DNA from: Psilocybe azurescens
Lineage: Eukaryota > Basidiomycota > Agaricomycetes > Agaricales > Agrocybaceae
Reading direction: 5' to 3'
NCBI GenBank assembly: GCA_023853785.1
Contig: JAJIRX010000557.1
Coordinates: forward strand, 1,031,396-1,095,395
Length of the DNA stretch: 64,000 bases
Positions 48,980 through 60,100 of the stretch are shown here, piece after piece. How positions within the stretch are numbered: position 1 is the stretch's first letter; every line of letters starts with the position of its first letter. A program made the translations under genes and the position numbers. The notes under the pieces are model-generated. The model saw only the letters and a list, made by a program, of their open reading frames with translations, did not search any database and had not been told where the DNA came from.

Positions 48980-49408
48980 TGTTATGACAAGTCTTTTTCT
49001 TTTTCTTTTCTCTTTTCTTTTCTTTTCCTTTTCTTTGTCATCGTCCATATCATTGATACATCATCGTACGCTCTGATGAACTCTGCTTTCCATCATTCTA
49101 CAAAACTCCATCATATCTCTGATGGACTTTCACTTCTATTCTTATATACATCTGTTGATGAACATTCAGACTCGTTTCAACTTACTGTTTCCACTATTCT
49201 TATATACATCTGCTGATGAACATTCAAACTCGTTTCAACTAGCTGTACGATTCATAGTATTTAAACTAGGAAGGATCCACTGTATTCTTTAGCTAGTTCT
49301 TGAGAATCTACTCTGCTTTACTTGCTCAACTTGAACTTGAACTTGTTCTTGTACACGATTGGTGGTTAGATTACGCACACTGCGTGACTCTAACTTGAAA
49401 TCGTAACA
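48980..49408. mobile_element. Solo LTR nested in Tc1-type copy 2
   Basis: Starts TGTTATGACAAG and ends ATCGTAACA; CACCA is duplicated at 48975-48979 and 49409-49413. Copy 1 of the Tc1 element provides the empty site (CTCCACCACCACTGG). 429 bp. It retains about a dozen CG, so it is younger than its host element. An internal direct repeat (TGATGAACATTCA...CTCGTTTCAACT) occurs at about 49155 and 49214. Confidence 0.8.
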
Positions 49409-50278
49409 CACCACCACTGATATAAGTGTTGGTTCTATATACAATATTTACTGTAAACATTGCTCAACACTTTTCAAATCTGCTGAAGGCCATCTATGCA
49501 AGCTCTTATCTGCTGATATCCAAAATACTATTCACCTTATCACTTCTCAGAAGGCTGAAAATGTCACTGAGGTTGCCAAAATCTTGCAAGATATGACAAA
49601 CATATTTTTTCTGTGAAGACTGTACAGTATAGAGAGCACTCAGAGGCACTGGGATGAAGGCTGTAACCAAGCAAAATGATCTTTTTCTCTAAAAGACATA
49701 GGAGGCTTAGAATAGACTTTGCAGAAGCACACAAAGACTGGACAGTGGAGAACTAGAAGATGGTTATATAGTCAGATGAGACCAAATTCAATCATCTGGG
49801 GTCAGATAGGAAGAAAAAAGCCAGGAGAGGGGTTGAATGACAGGCTGGTACAGGAGACAGTCAAGTTTAAAGGAGGTTCTCTAATAATCCAGGATTGTAT
49901 GTTCTGGGAAGGACCAGGATATGCAATCAAGATTGATGGGAGGATAGATGCTGATCTTTTTGTCAGCATTCTGGATAATGAACTTCAAGAATCAATCATA
50001 TTATAGGAAAAGCTCACAGATATACTTTTTCAGCAGGATAATGACTCCAAACACAGAGCAAGAAGGCCCAGAACTGGCCCCAAGACAGTGGGTTAGAAAT
50101 TATGGAGTGGCCCCTCAATCAGCAGACCTTGACTCTATTGAACACCTTTGGCATCATCTCAAGACTAGACCTGGAGAGTATGATAAGCCAGCATCTGGAA
50201 TTGCAGAGTTGTGGGAGAGAGTACAGAAGGAGTGGAATAATATTCCAGCCTCTGTCTGTCAAAATCTGATGGAGAGTA

Positions 50279-50798
50279 TAGTGTTTGAAAGTCCAGTTCA
50301 GTTTGTTATTTTGGCCAAATTTTTGTAAGACCCAGACCCAGACTGGTCCACCTATGTTCTAGGACCTTAAAAAAATCAGACTGAACTGCTCAGGACTGGT
50401 CTTTTGCAGTTTTTTGCAGTCCTGGACCAGTCTTGGTCTTAACCAGTTTTAACTGGTCTTACACTTAAAATTATGCAAATTACTATCAGTAATAGTTGTA
50501 GAGGTAATTTATAGCTTTAAAATACTCCCAAGAACATAATATTTTGCAAAGTCTACCCTTTTAACAAAAGTTTAATAATTTATTTAATTTCTCAGCCAAA
50601 AGTTAACCAAATATTACTGTCTTGGGGTCATTTTAAAGGAAAAAGTAGAGCTACAAAATAACTGGTTTATATTGGTCTGAACTGCAAAGACTGGTCCCCC
50701 AAGACTGGTGTTTTCATCTTTAAAAATTGGAAGACTGGACTGCTGGTCTGGTCTTGGTCTGGTCTTTGCTGGTCTTAAGACTGAACTTCCAAACACTA
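50279..50798. mobile_element. hAT-like non-autonomous element nested in Tc1-type copy 2
   Basis: 520 bp with inverted ends TAGTGTTTGAAAGTCCAG and TAGTGTTTGGAAGTTCAG. Flanking 8-mers GGAGAGTA (50271-50278) and AAAGAGTA (50799-50806) agree at six positions, which suits an aged 8 bp hAT duplication. Many subterminal ACTGGTC words in both orientations resemble transposase sites. No open frame of note. Confidence 0.65.
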
Positions 50799-52467
50799 AA
50801 AGAGTATGTCTAGAAGATTTCAAGGTGTATTACAGGCAAAAGGAGGCTATACCAAGTGCTAAAATGTTAGAATATTATTGTATAATATGAGAGGGACAAA
50901 ACTGTTCAAATAGACTTGTGCCAGTAAAATATTAATAGTGTGGGAAGAAATTTAGATTACTTAATCAAATAAATTGAAACATGTTATTCACATGATATTT
51001 TACCACTCCACAGTTTGAACTTGCTTGGTTGAGTTGTTCTTGAGTTATTCAAGGAATAGTCCAACTTCAAAAATCATTTGAACAGTTTTGTCTCTCACTA
51101 TACATCTGGATGCCAAAATATTGAGCTACTCTCCATTATTTATTCTTTTACACAGCCAGCCATGCAATGGTCTCTTCCTTGAACAGGCCCTAATATATCC
51201 CAATTTTGTGTGTATTTGATATGGTCAAAATCAATGAGCTTTCTTTTACTTTCTCTCAGATGTTATGTATAGGTCTTGGTTTTCTTGTCAAACTTTGTCC
51301 AAATAATGAGATTTCCAAGACTGATATTACCATGGAGAATTTCAGCCATGTACAGCTTTTTGTGTTCTAAAGTCAATTTCAAAAGGATGGTACAATGCTA
51401 TAATAATATAACAGACATTCATGTTGGATAGCATCTTTGAAAAATCTGAAAAGCTCTATTAAGATCAAGAACATAGTAATAGGAATTCCAGCAAAACATA
51501 ATAATTCCTATAAGAGTACTTGATTCTGAACTGGATGTTGTACAATTTTATTGTCTTGCAAGTATACTAAGTCCTTGTGACAGTAAGATATAATGATAAC
51601 AAACTGCTCTTCTATTTGAACATCTTTAAAGATTCAACTTCCTAGAATTGATTAGCCAGTTGCCACATGCAACCTTCATGGATATTATCAGAATGGATAA
51701 AATTGTTTTTATTGATTCCAAACAGATTGGAAGAGTCATGAATAAGAAAATTAATGATTTTTATGGTGGTATCTCATTCTAAATTTTCTGAATTGTCTCA
51801 GGCCAAAGAGCCTATAGCATGTGGCAATTCACAACATACCTAATTGATGTAATTGTTTAATAACAATGTTTACCAGAGAGACAAAAGCACTAACTTCTAG
51901 AGTCAATATATTGCTGTATTCCACTGTCATGAATACACCCACCCAATTGATGAAAAAAGACTGAGCATACTCTTAAATAGAGTAAATCTAATCATAAACA
52001 GTCAATCCAGTTGTTTTGAAGGATGATTAGGCCCTGGATCACTAATTGTAATTGACTCCTTTGCCAAGTTATGTTTTTATCACCATCTCTGATTTTGGCT
52101 ACAGCTAAAAATTGAATTCAGAACAAATTTTAAGCCATTCTCTAGTAAACAGGCAATAGCATGAGTATTCCCATGGGTATTGGCCCTGCTACCTGTATCC
52201 ATGCTTATGCAATATCCTACCTGCACCTGCATAGGTTTACCTGTCAAAAGAGTCTAAAATAGCCAAATCAGTCCAGAAATAATTGAGATATAGCTAATTT
52301 TAATATGTAGCATAAAATAGATTATAACTCACTCAATTTTGGCTCAAAAATTATATTTTTGGACTTTTTTTGAAGATGACAGATAAGAAAATCATTACTC
52401 ATACCTGTATCCATTTGTATCTGCACACATAATCTGTGCAGATTACCCAAACCCATGCTATTGCCTA

Positions 52468-53163
52468 CTAGTAAGCCAATTCAATACAAATAAACAGTGG
52501 ATACTGCAAACATTCTGCCTTTGATCTGAGGCTTTGGGGGATGTATTCAATCAGCCACACCACAAAAACTTTAGAAGACAATAAACAACTTACTAGCTGT
52601 TTCTCAACAGACAATTCCTTGTCTATTCTCTGCTTTTCAGTGACTGCACTTGGTTGTTTCTGAATCTGCCTCTGAAGCTGCACCATTTTGTCTCCAAAGT
52701 GCTTGAGATAAGTGTGATTTACCTTGCCTCCAATGACCAGACCTATATCAGCTTGACTATTGGCTGCACTGCTGTCTGAATGGGAAGAGATAAAGTTAGC
52801 ACAGTTGACCCAGTCTACACTCTGGTTATGTTGTTCCATGTTGAGTCTGCCATATTGAGATATTCTGAGGAACTTTGATATTTCATTTCCAAGATTGATG
52901 ATGGCAAGAGCAGAATGCTTCATCTTTGTTTCTAGATCTGGATCCTGTGCAGTTTTCTCCAGTTCATTCAATATCTTGGTAACTGCTTTGCTTCTTCCAA
53001 CATCAGCCAACTCATTGTCTGAAATATCAGGAAAGATTTTGGAAACAAATTTGTTATTATCAGCAAAATGTAGTTGAGATTTCAACATGTACTTGATGTT
53101 TCTGAACATGTCCTTTGCTGTGGGTTGGCTGCTGCAAACATGAGGCAGAACCCAGGCACCCAA
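52468..53163 (-). CDS. Uncharacterised 231-residue open frame in the AT-rich island
   Basis: An unbroken minus-strand frame from ATG at 53163 to a stop at 52468, the only long intact frame in the block. The protein is mixed helical and hydrophilic, with no signal peptide or membrane segment visible apart from a mildly hydrophobic end (VFVVWLIEYIP, YPLFICIELAY). Core words: FPDISDNELADVGRSKA, KILNELEKTAQDPDLETKM, LAIINLGNEISKFLR, SVDWVNCANFISSH, NHTYLKHFGDKMVQLQRQI. The last ~40 residues may be intron read-through. I do not recognise a family. Survival without stops among decayed neighbours suggests recent activity or selection. It could be a transposon accessory protein. Confidence 0.5.
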   Translation of the reverse strand: MGAWVLPHVCSSQPTAKDMFRNIKYMLKSQLHFADNNKFVSKIFPDISDNELADVGRSKAVTKILNELEKTAQDPDLETKMKHSALAIINLGNEISKFLRISQYGRLNMEQHNQSVDWVNCANFISSHSDSSAANSQADIGLVIGGKVNHTYLKHFGDKMVQLQRQIQKQPSAVTEKQRIDKELSVEKQLVSCLLSSKVFVVWLIEYIPQSLRSKAECLQYPLFICIELAY

Positions 53164-53251
53164 TTCATAGATTTCATGGCTTCATTGATTTATTTTTTTC
53201 TAAGGTGAAACCAATGAGTAAGGTCAAATTGTCTGGACATAGGACATACTA

Positions 53252-53941
53252 CAGTCAAAGACACCTCCTTGACACAAAAATTGACATGCCCATATTGCGT
53301 CACAAATACAAAAGATTTTGCAGTTATTTTTTTAGGCTATAACTAGATACTCTGAGGAGTATATCTACCAAAAATAATTATGAGATACCATGTATTATAT
53401 TGTAACGAGAGGAAAGAAAGTTGGAAGCCAATTTGTCACGTTTACACCTCCTTGACACAAGTGTGACACGACGGACCACCCTGAGTAAGTTGGCTAAGTT
53501 TAGAATGAGAGAACCGATGTTGAGGCCAGAACGCGTTGATCAGAGAACGTGTGTTATGTAACCACCTTGTCACGCTTCCACAAGACATACACTTGGACAC
53601 CGTGTTTTGGACGCATTTCGTCCAGATTTATCAGAAAAAATAGCTAGATCAGTGGAACAGGCTATATTGTACCTAATATGCAAATTTGGGACCCAACCGT
53701 TGCTTCATTGACTCAAAAATCAGTTGCGAGATTATGCATCAACCCAAATTGGGTCATTTTCCCTCCTCAATCGCACGATTCTGAAACGCTGAGTGCACCA
53801 AACCACACCAAATTTTGCAAGCACTTGGATGCATACTAGTACTGCATACGTACAAAATTTGGTAGATTTACAACAATATTTGTACCCAAAAATCGATTTG
53901 TGTCAAGGAGGTGTCGTGTGTCAAGGAAGTGTCTTTGACTG
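53252..53941. mobile_element. 690 bp mariner-type MITE at the right edge of the island
   Basis: Flanked by TA at 53250-53251 and 53942-53943. Inverted ends CAGTCAAAGACACCTCCTTG and the complement of TGTGTCAAGGAAGTGTCTTT. A second subterminal copy of the CACCTCC/GACACA word lies inside each end. CG-rich compared with the block, so it is a recent insertion. No open frame. Confidence 0.75.
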
Positions 53942-54344
53942 TAGTCTACTTACATCGTAATACCCAAGTCTGTAGGAATGATGTGCAAATTGAATATTCA
54001 CGTTTCTGGTGAGATCTTCAAAGAACCTGTGCGTTTTGGGCGAAACACAGCACGGTATAACAGATTCACAAGGCGAAAGACAGCCTTCGATGCCTGAATA
54101 TGACAATTTCGCGTTCCGTGAGGTGGTCCGTAGAAACACGTTAGGGTTGAAGATGTTAAACGGACTAAAACCGGTCTCAATGGACGATTGGTTGGCTTGG
54201 CTGGTTTGGTTGGTTGAAGAGATAACGTAAGCCAAAGAAAACCGATGGGCTCGCAGCAAGCGTTTCAGATGTGACCTCTTCCAACGGAGAACGAGCGAGC
54301 GATCACAGAACGCAACAGTCAAGACATAGGCTGGTGCGAGAGTC

Positions 54345-54590
54345 ACCTTGAGAGTCGTTGGCTGGGTTGTTTGATCGATTCAGCTTAACGATGATGCGCC
54401 CAGGTGGTTACGCGTCGATACAATAGCACTGGGGAGAGTTCGAGTTCGAGCTTGTTGGTGTTATATGAAGCCGAGAAGGTAATGGCTAACGGCAACCCAT
54501 TAATTCTGAGATCCAATTAAGGAATTTGTTTCTTGACTTACAACTATGATCATGATTGGTTATAATTTGAGCATCAACCTTCACAAATCC
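54345..54590 (+). repeat. Right copy of the atg29 exon 1/promoter repeat
   Basis: Partner of 29190-29445. The exon 1 part (54348-54425) is degenerate and lacks an intact reading frame. The promoter part is better kept and lies directly upstream of the YIH1/IMPACT start at 54610, so it probably still serves as that gene's promoter. Confidence 0.7.
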
Positions 54591-54609
54591 ATAAGAATAA
54601 CTCTCTCCG

Positions 54610-55952
54610 ATGCGCCGTTCTCCTTCACCATCTACTGCAGACGCAGATAACACAGACTATGCTCTCGAATTACAGGATTTTCTCGCAGAACTCTCGCAAG
54701 ACCCAGAGCGGGAGGCTGTAGCGTCGGAAATCCAGGGTAAAGCTTCAGGAGTCGCTCTTCAGAAATTTTACCGCGATTTGTTGAAACCGTGCGTTTGCCC
54801 ACGCAGTCCTTCAATCGATCTACGGAGACGACGCGATTCGTCTTTGGCGGCCACCTCTGAAGAATGGGAAGCGCTCGGCCTCGACCAATCGGAAAGATGG
54901 GACCATCCGCTATGAAGTGCTGCTGAGGTGAGTCGTTGAACGCCTGCAATCTGCCTGGTTTCTAAAAAGAATGGTTGTTCCAGTCTCTCTTCACCGCACG
55001 ACGACGTCTCGCTCAAGGTCCTCGTGTCCCTCCCTGAGACGTACCCAAAGTCCTCCCCTCCCCAGCTTCAACTGCTCTCGAAATACATCGGATCGTTCGG
55101 GGCGGATGCCAACCTCTTCGGATCCATCCTGCGGACCTATATATCCGTGAGCGGCGTCGAGTGGCTCGAAGATACCGTATGCGTGTTCGACGGGCTACAG
55201 AACGTGCTGGACCGCTGTATGGCGTGGTACGAAGACCGACTGAGCGCGGAGAAGGCGGGCGACCTCGTCCGGGACGACGAGAAAGAGGCAGTGGCGGTCA
55301 GCACCCAGCCAGTTCTTCCAACAGGGCAGACAAACGCTGAGATTGCAGGTATCACCGACTCCGCGCCTGCTCCTGTTCCAAATGCGCTGCCTATTGGCAT
55401 CCACATCTACGTCGCTGAGCCCATTACCGATCGCAAGAGCGCGTTTGTCGGGCGAGCTTGCAGAATCCATCACCCTTCTGAGGTCATCTTTCTCTTTCTC
55501 ACTACAGACTAGATTTATGTGTGCTGAACTGTTTGCGTTCAAGGTTCCTCTCATATTATCACATCTAATGTCAGATCGTCGGATATCTCGAGCGGCACAT
55601 CCCATCATCAATGCATGGCGTTGTCAAGTCGATTCCGTACTTCACCAAGGCTCGTCTCGTTCACCTTCCTCATAACCCACTTACCCATACCAACCACGCT
55701 AACTAATACCCTTCCCATGCAGACAACGACGACGACGGCGAAACCGCCGCCGGAGGTCGTCTAGCACATCTCTTGCAGATCCTCGAAGTCAACGACGTCG
55801 TCGTCGTCGTGACGCGGTACTTCGGCGGCATCCATCTTGGGCCTGATAGGTTCAAGCATATCAATCAAGCCGCTCGCAATGCTTTGGATTTAGGCGGCTT
55901 CCTTGACGCCCCAGAGCATAAGAAAAATACTGGGCGGGTCAAGAAACATTAA
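54610..55952 (+). CDS. yih1: YIH1/IMPACT family RWD protein, Gcn2 regulator
   Basis: YIH1/IMPACT binds Gcn1 through its RWD domain and restrains the Gcn2 kinase. The ATG is at 54610. The RWD domain reads SEIQVLQSIYGDDAIRLWRPP (joined across intron 1) and RYEVLLSLSSPHDDVSLKVL, LPETYPKSSPPQLQL. A linker leads to the C-terminal ancient (UPF0029) domain: DRKSAFVGRACRIHHPSEV, RRISRAAHPIINAWRC, LHQDNDDDGETAAGGRLAHL, VVVVTRYFGGIHLGPDRFKH, then RVKKH before TAA at 55950-55952. Introns lie at about 54736-54810, 54930-54982, 55482-55542 and 55651-55722. The last starts with GC (AAG|GCTCGT), a GC-AG intron; the frame demands it. No indel correction is needed. Confidence 0.92.
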
Positions 55953-57118
55953 TTTTTTTTTGTGTCGCGTTGATGCCACAAATATACACACAGTCTATGG
56001 ATTTGTATCTAAGGACAGGAAATTGAAGAATATAATTATTTTAAAGTTCGACCTTATAACCTCATTTTCGAAAATCCACAACACATATGGATATGATTTT
56101 TTTATCGAGCACATTATGGACTATGTATGTGGTTTACACTCCGTTTTCGCGAAACAACAAACAAACAACACCGCTGGGAACGTTGAACGAATATCGGAAA
56201 GGAAGAACGACAGGCAGTAGGTAGGTAGGTAGGTAAAAGCAGAGTAGTAACAAGTTGAACTAAAATAACACGTTCGAAAAGAAGGACGACGAAGAAAAAA
56301 AAGAGAAAAGGTAGGAGCGAAAAGAGGACGAGGACGAACACATGGTTCATACCAGGGGGAGAAGCGAGAGGAAGAGGAGGGGGTTGTCGAAGTAGGTGGA
56401 GATGAAAAGTAAAACAAAGAAAAAGGGAGGAGAAAGGTAGCAGTAGTAATCCAGTAAATCAGTATGTATGTAGTACAACAATAAAAGGAATGAACGAAAA
56501 GAGATAGATCCTAAAGCCTAAAGTAAAAGAGTGTGGATTGAATATTCTTCCTTCTATAGATGGGTGGTGGAAGATGGAGCATATGGCAAAGACAGAGACA
56601 GAGACGGTAACAAAACAGCGTATTAACTTAGGAGTACGAGAGAGAGAGAGAGACACTGCTGGCACAGGGTTATTTATGTCAACGAAAAATGATTCAGAAA
56701 ATTTATTAAACGTGTTTGCATTTTTCGCCCGCTTTTATAACATATAAAATTCATTTCGAACTCAATATTTCTTCATGCAGAAAATCTGCTAAAAAGGTTC
56801 CCTTTTAAAGCATTTGTTTGAGTTAAAATTGAAGAGTTTGAGTAAGATTTATAAATTTCAAAACCATTTCAGGAAATGTTTCCTTTGTGGAAGAAATTGT
56901 GCAGATAAAAAACAAGATGTTTTTGGGAGACATAAATGTAACACAAACCAAGTATTTTTGTCAAGTTTGTCGAGTCTTTAAATGAAAGATAACATTCAAC
57001 ATTAATATTATGTTTTAGGTAATATAAAATAATTTCTAAAACTATACATTTTAGGCAGGATAAAATAAATCGCACGCTGAGGGGGTCACTGTAAGGTCCA
57101 CATGAGTGAGTCGCTTGC
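55953..57118. other. Intergenic with microsatellite and purine tract
   Basis: About 1.2 kb. A (GTAG/TAGG) microsatellite lies at 56216-56236 and a long purine-rich tract at about 56270-56440. The right half is AT-rich. No gene recognised; it includes the left flank of the Plavaka element, whose terminal repeat I could not place. Confidence 0.45.
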
Positions 57119-60100
57119 CTACATTATCAGGTCAGTCTCCGGCAAGGGGAGACTTACACGGGATAGGGATATTATGACCATTAAATCCTTTTCTTCCCAT
57201 TGTAAAGGTAGGTAGGCAAAATGGGAAAGAATGTCCTCCAGGCTAAACAACTCTAGATCTCCAAGTTTCTGACTCCAAAGCTGCGCTTGAAGTAGAGGGA
57301 AAGAGGCAAATGGATCAGCATGCACATCAGCTGGCTTGTATTTCCGGGCAGCAACATAAGTTACAGTACACGGGTCGTCATTATCTTCAAAGTCGACTTG
57401 CGTGATATAATCAATGCGTGCCGGCAAATATTTGTTTGAAGAACCAGAATGGAGTAGTATAGATGAATTACCGAGATGCTTCCAGGATGTCGAATACGTT
57501 ATGCCACTAATTGCAATATGCGACAAGACAGTCGCATCCAACGGCTGGTCAAAGGATTTGATAAAACACGCCTCAAGTGCTTCCGGAAGAGGTGTTGCTG
57601 AGTGCTTTTTCCGAGCCATAAAATCCTCCACCTGCTCTTCGTTATTGTGTACTTGGTCTCGTGAGAGGCTGAGAATATCAGTCACGAGAGTACTTCGGAC
57701 TTCTGGGTTGATGAGGCTTTTCAGCATGGGCTCACAGTTACGGATGACCTCTGGAGTTCCAACTCTATGAAAGAGATTTCGTAGGTTACTTGCTCGCATA
57801 AATGAACGTGAGATAGTTTCTTCATATTCACCTAGAACTTGTTAGTACAGTCATAAAGAATTAAAATTTAAGACCTACTTGGCTTATAATTCATCGAGAT
57901 TCGTTGCAGCATGCCAATAACCCTTTCAAATGGAAAAGTCCACCATGAATGAACTGGACCATAGAATACAAGGTATTCATAGAGGTGAATGGCCATGTGT
58001 TGATTTGGAACAAACTTGTACTCTGGGAACAGTGCCTTCAAGCCATGAAGGTACGCAAGAATGTGGTTGAGGTAAGTTTCTGCATGCGCAGCTGAGGTGA
58101 CTCGAGAGGTGGCAGTGACAACTGCAGAAACAAGGTGGAGGGTGATTTCAAGGATGCGGCAGCACCTCTCAGAACGGTTGTCGGTTCCATCAGAATTGGA
58201 CCAGAGGCGAGTCAAAGTAATAGGTAGGAGAGTCGTTCCAAGAACACGCCATTGGTCAGCCTTAAGCTTTCCATGACTGCTCAGACCAAGTTTGGCTGGC
58301 AGGGATGTCAGCCATGACGGTCGAACCAGGTGTTGAATGTCGGAATGTATTTCCGCAGCCTCCTCCCGTGTGAGAACGTGCCCGCACTGGGTGCCTGATG
58401 CCAAATGACCCTCCGGATCATAGTTGACTTCAGTTTTATACATTCGCTGGAAATATAAAACATAAGGAAATGAGATGACAAGAAATGAAAGGAGACCTAC
58501 CCAATAAAGAATGCCACGAGAATAATCTGCACGGTTTGGCTCCTTTGTCTTGCGATATCGGTTGTGATCGGGTTACAGCCAAGCTCAATAGCTACCACCT
58601 TCAAAACCGAGAGGTGCTGCGAAGAGAATCGCTTCTGCCATATCAACCTCCCTGCCTCTGTCCGAAGATCCCGACACATAGGATGCTCCAGCCAGCGGAT
58701 AATCCGCCTCATTGATGCACATTCACCCTTACTCATCTGCTTCCATGCATCAGAGATTTTGACATTGAAAACGGGTGGTTCCTTCTCGGCTTTAGGAACT
58801 CGTAGCCCTAGAATGGTATCAAAGTGTTCGCGGATGAGGCCAAGGAAAAGGTTGTGCATTGGGCGTCTACAACAACAAAGCGCGATGGATCAAAATAAGG
58901 AAGTCGAAGGAGCTGCGACCAGCGAACGCCGGTGCTAGCGACAATTCCATCAGCTGTAGGATTTGAACCAGCCCTTCTGAATTGTTTGGCTGTTCGTCGA
59001 CAGCTTTCGTTGGTTCTCCGATGCCAAGAGGCATAATCGAGATTCCCATATCCGTGCGTTTTGAGGTTACACTCGCGAAATTGAGCAGAAATGAGTATGG
59101 GCACTCGACGCAAAGCCTGCTGTTTTCCGGGCAGCGGGCAAGTCACAGACAACACACACTATGGTGCATCGCACCAATCGCCCCATCCGGGATGACCATC
59201 AGTTCGACTGAAGCCGGACACCAGGATTCCAGAACTTGAGGAAGTCGTCGACTAAGGGTTTGAGGAAGTGATTGATCGCAGACAAAGGAGGTTCATTTGG
59301 CCCAGGAATCACACCAGCGAGAAACATGTTCTCAGGCTTATAGCGAATATCAGGGGGTAGATTAAGGCAAACGAGGGTGACAAGACCAATTGAGACTTTC
59401 TTTCCTGCTTGTTTGTTGCCCAGCGGGTTGAAGAAATCGATCGACAGAGAGAAGACATAGCGTCCCTCACCATTCCCTACGCTGAAGTGAGTACCATCTG
59501 GTCCTTTGAATTTGCGGAGAACATCGCCGTCAAAGATGTCGCTGGCATTGTGCGGGCAACTCCTGGCGGGGTCTTAGACCTATCCCACGATTTGTCCATA
59601 TCTGCTTCAACTCCAGGGCGTGAAAGAAGTCGCCCAAGCCAAGTGATGGGGTTGAAGTAGACGAAAGGTTTTATCGGCGTGTAGATTGTACGCCTCAACC
59701 ACTCGAGGACGTAGGAGCTGTTCATTGCACCGTCTGCCCATATGACGCGCTTTGCAGCGGGAAGGGTATATAGCGACGGGAGACCCATCTTTGTACTTCG
59801 CGGGCGACGTGGCTTGACATTTGTCATTGGGGCAGACCGCGTAAATGACGGTGTCAGCCTCCAGATCGAGCGAGTTCTTAAATGACCGACAATCGGATGG
59901 AAAGTCGGATAGCACCTTTTGGTCGCGTGCAGACAAATCGGCGTTGGTTCGCATGAATGATAGTTGTACTAGGTATTGCAGCATTTCCATCAGGGCAGAT
60001 GTGCCACTTCGACTGACGCTGAAAAGTGTCTGGAATACGATGGCGATGAAAATAGATAACTGGAGGATGGGATCGACGCAAGCAAGCAGCGGATTGAAGA

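Larger units (their letters stand above)
48559..51100. mobile_element. Tc1-type transposon, copy 2 (with two nested insertions)
   Basis: Same family as 33735-35802. Left end CAGTGAGGGACAAAACC, right end inverted TAGTGAGAGACAAAACTG, TA at 48557-48558 and 51101-51102. Without the nested LTR (434 bp with its duplication) and hAT-like element (528 bp) it is about 1.58 kb. Transposase remnants: EVAKILQD near 49570, SDETKFNHLGSDRKK near 49775, GGSLIIQDCMFWEGPGYAIK near 49885, SADLDSIEHLWHHLK near 50125. It has many stops; one Trp codon before SDETK has become TAG. Non-functional. Confidence 0.85.
29590..53250. other. AT-rich, CpG-depleted transposon island
   Basis: Base composition changes abruptly near 29590 and returns near 53250-53950. 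CpG is almost absent: I see a single CG in 40021-40980, while TG and CA are common. Flanking host genes have frequent CG. The block carries only mobile sequence, repeats and decayed genes, apart from one open frame at 52468-53163. The pattern fits long-term cytosine methylation and deamination at CpG. Stretches with no feature listed separately (for example 32930-33730, 35810-36580, 38750-39480, 42010-42480, 42700-45150, 51110-52460) show only AT-rich unassigned DNA. Confidence 0.8.

Noticed and set aside
29590..53250. Contaminant, organellar or viral segment
   Set aside because: It carries fungal-type transposon relics and is joined to host promoters by a shared repeat on both sides; no mitochondrial genes or viral hallmark genes are seen.
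29590..53250. Classical RIP as the cause of AT richness
   Set aside because: CA and TG dinucleotides remain abundant while only CG is missing.
53921..54346. 141-codon minus-strand frame between the MITE and the repeat
   Set aside because: No recognisable domain, and it overlaps the MITE end; likely chance.
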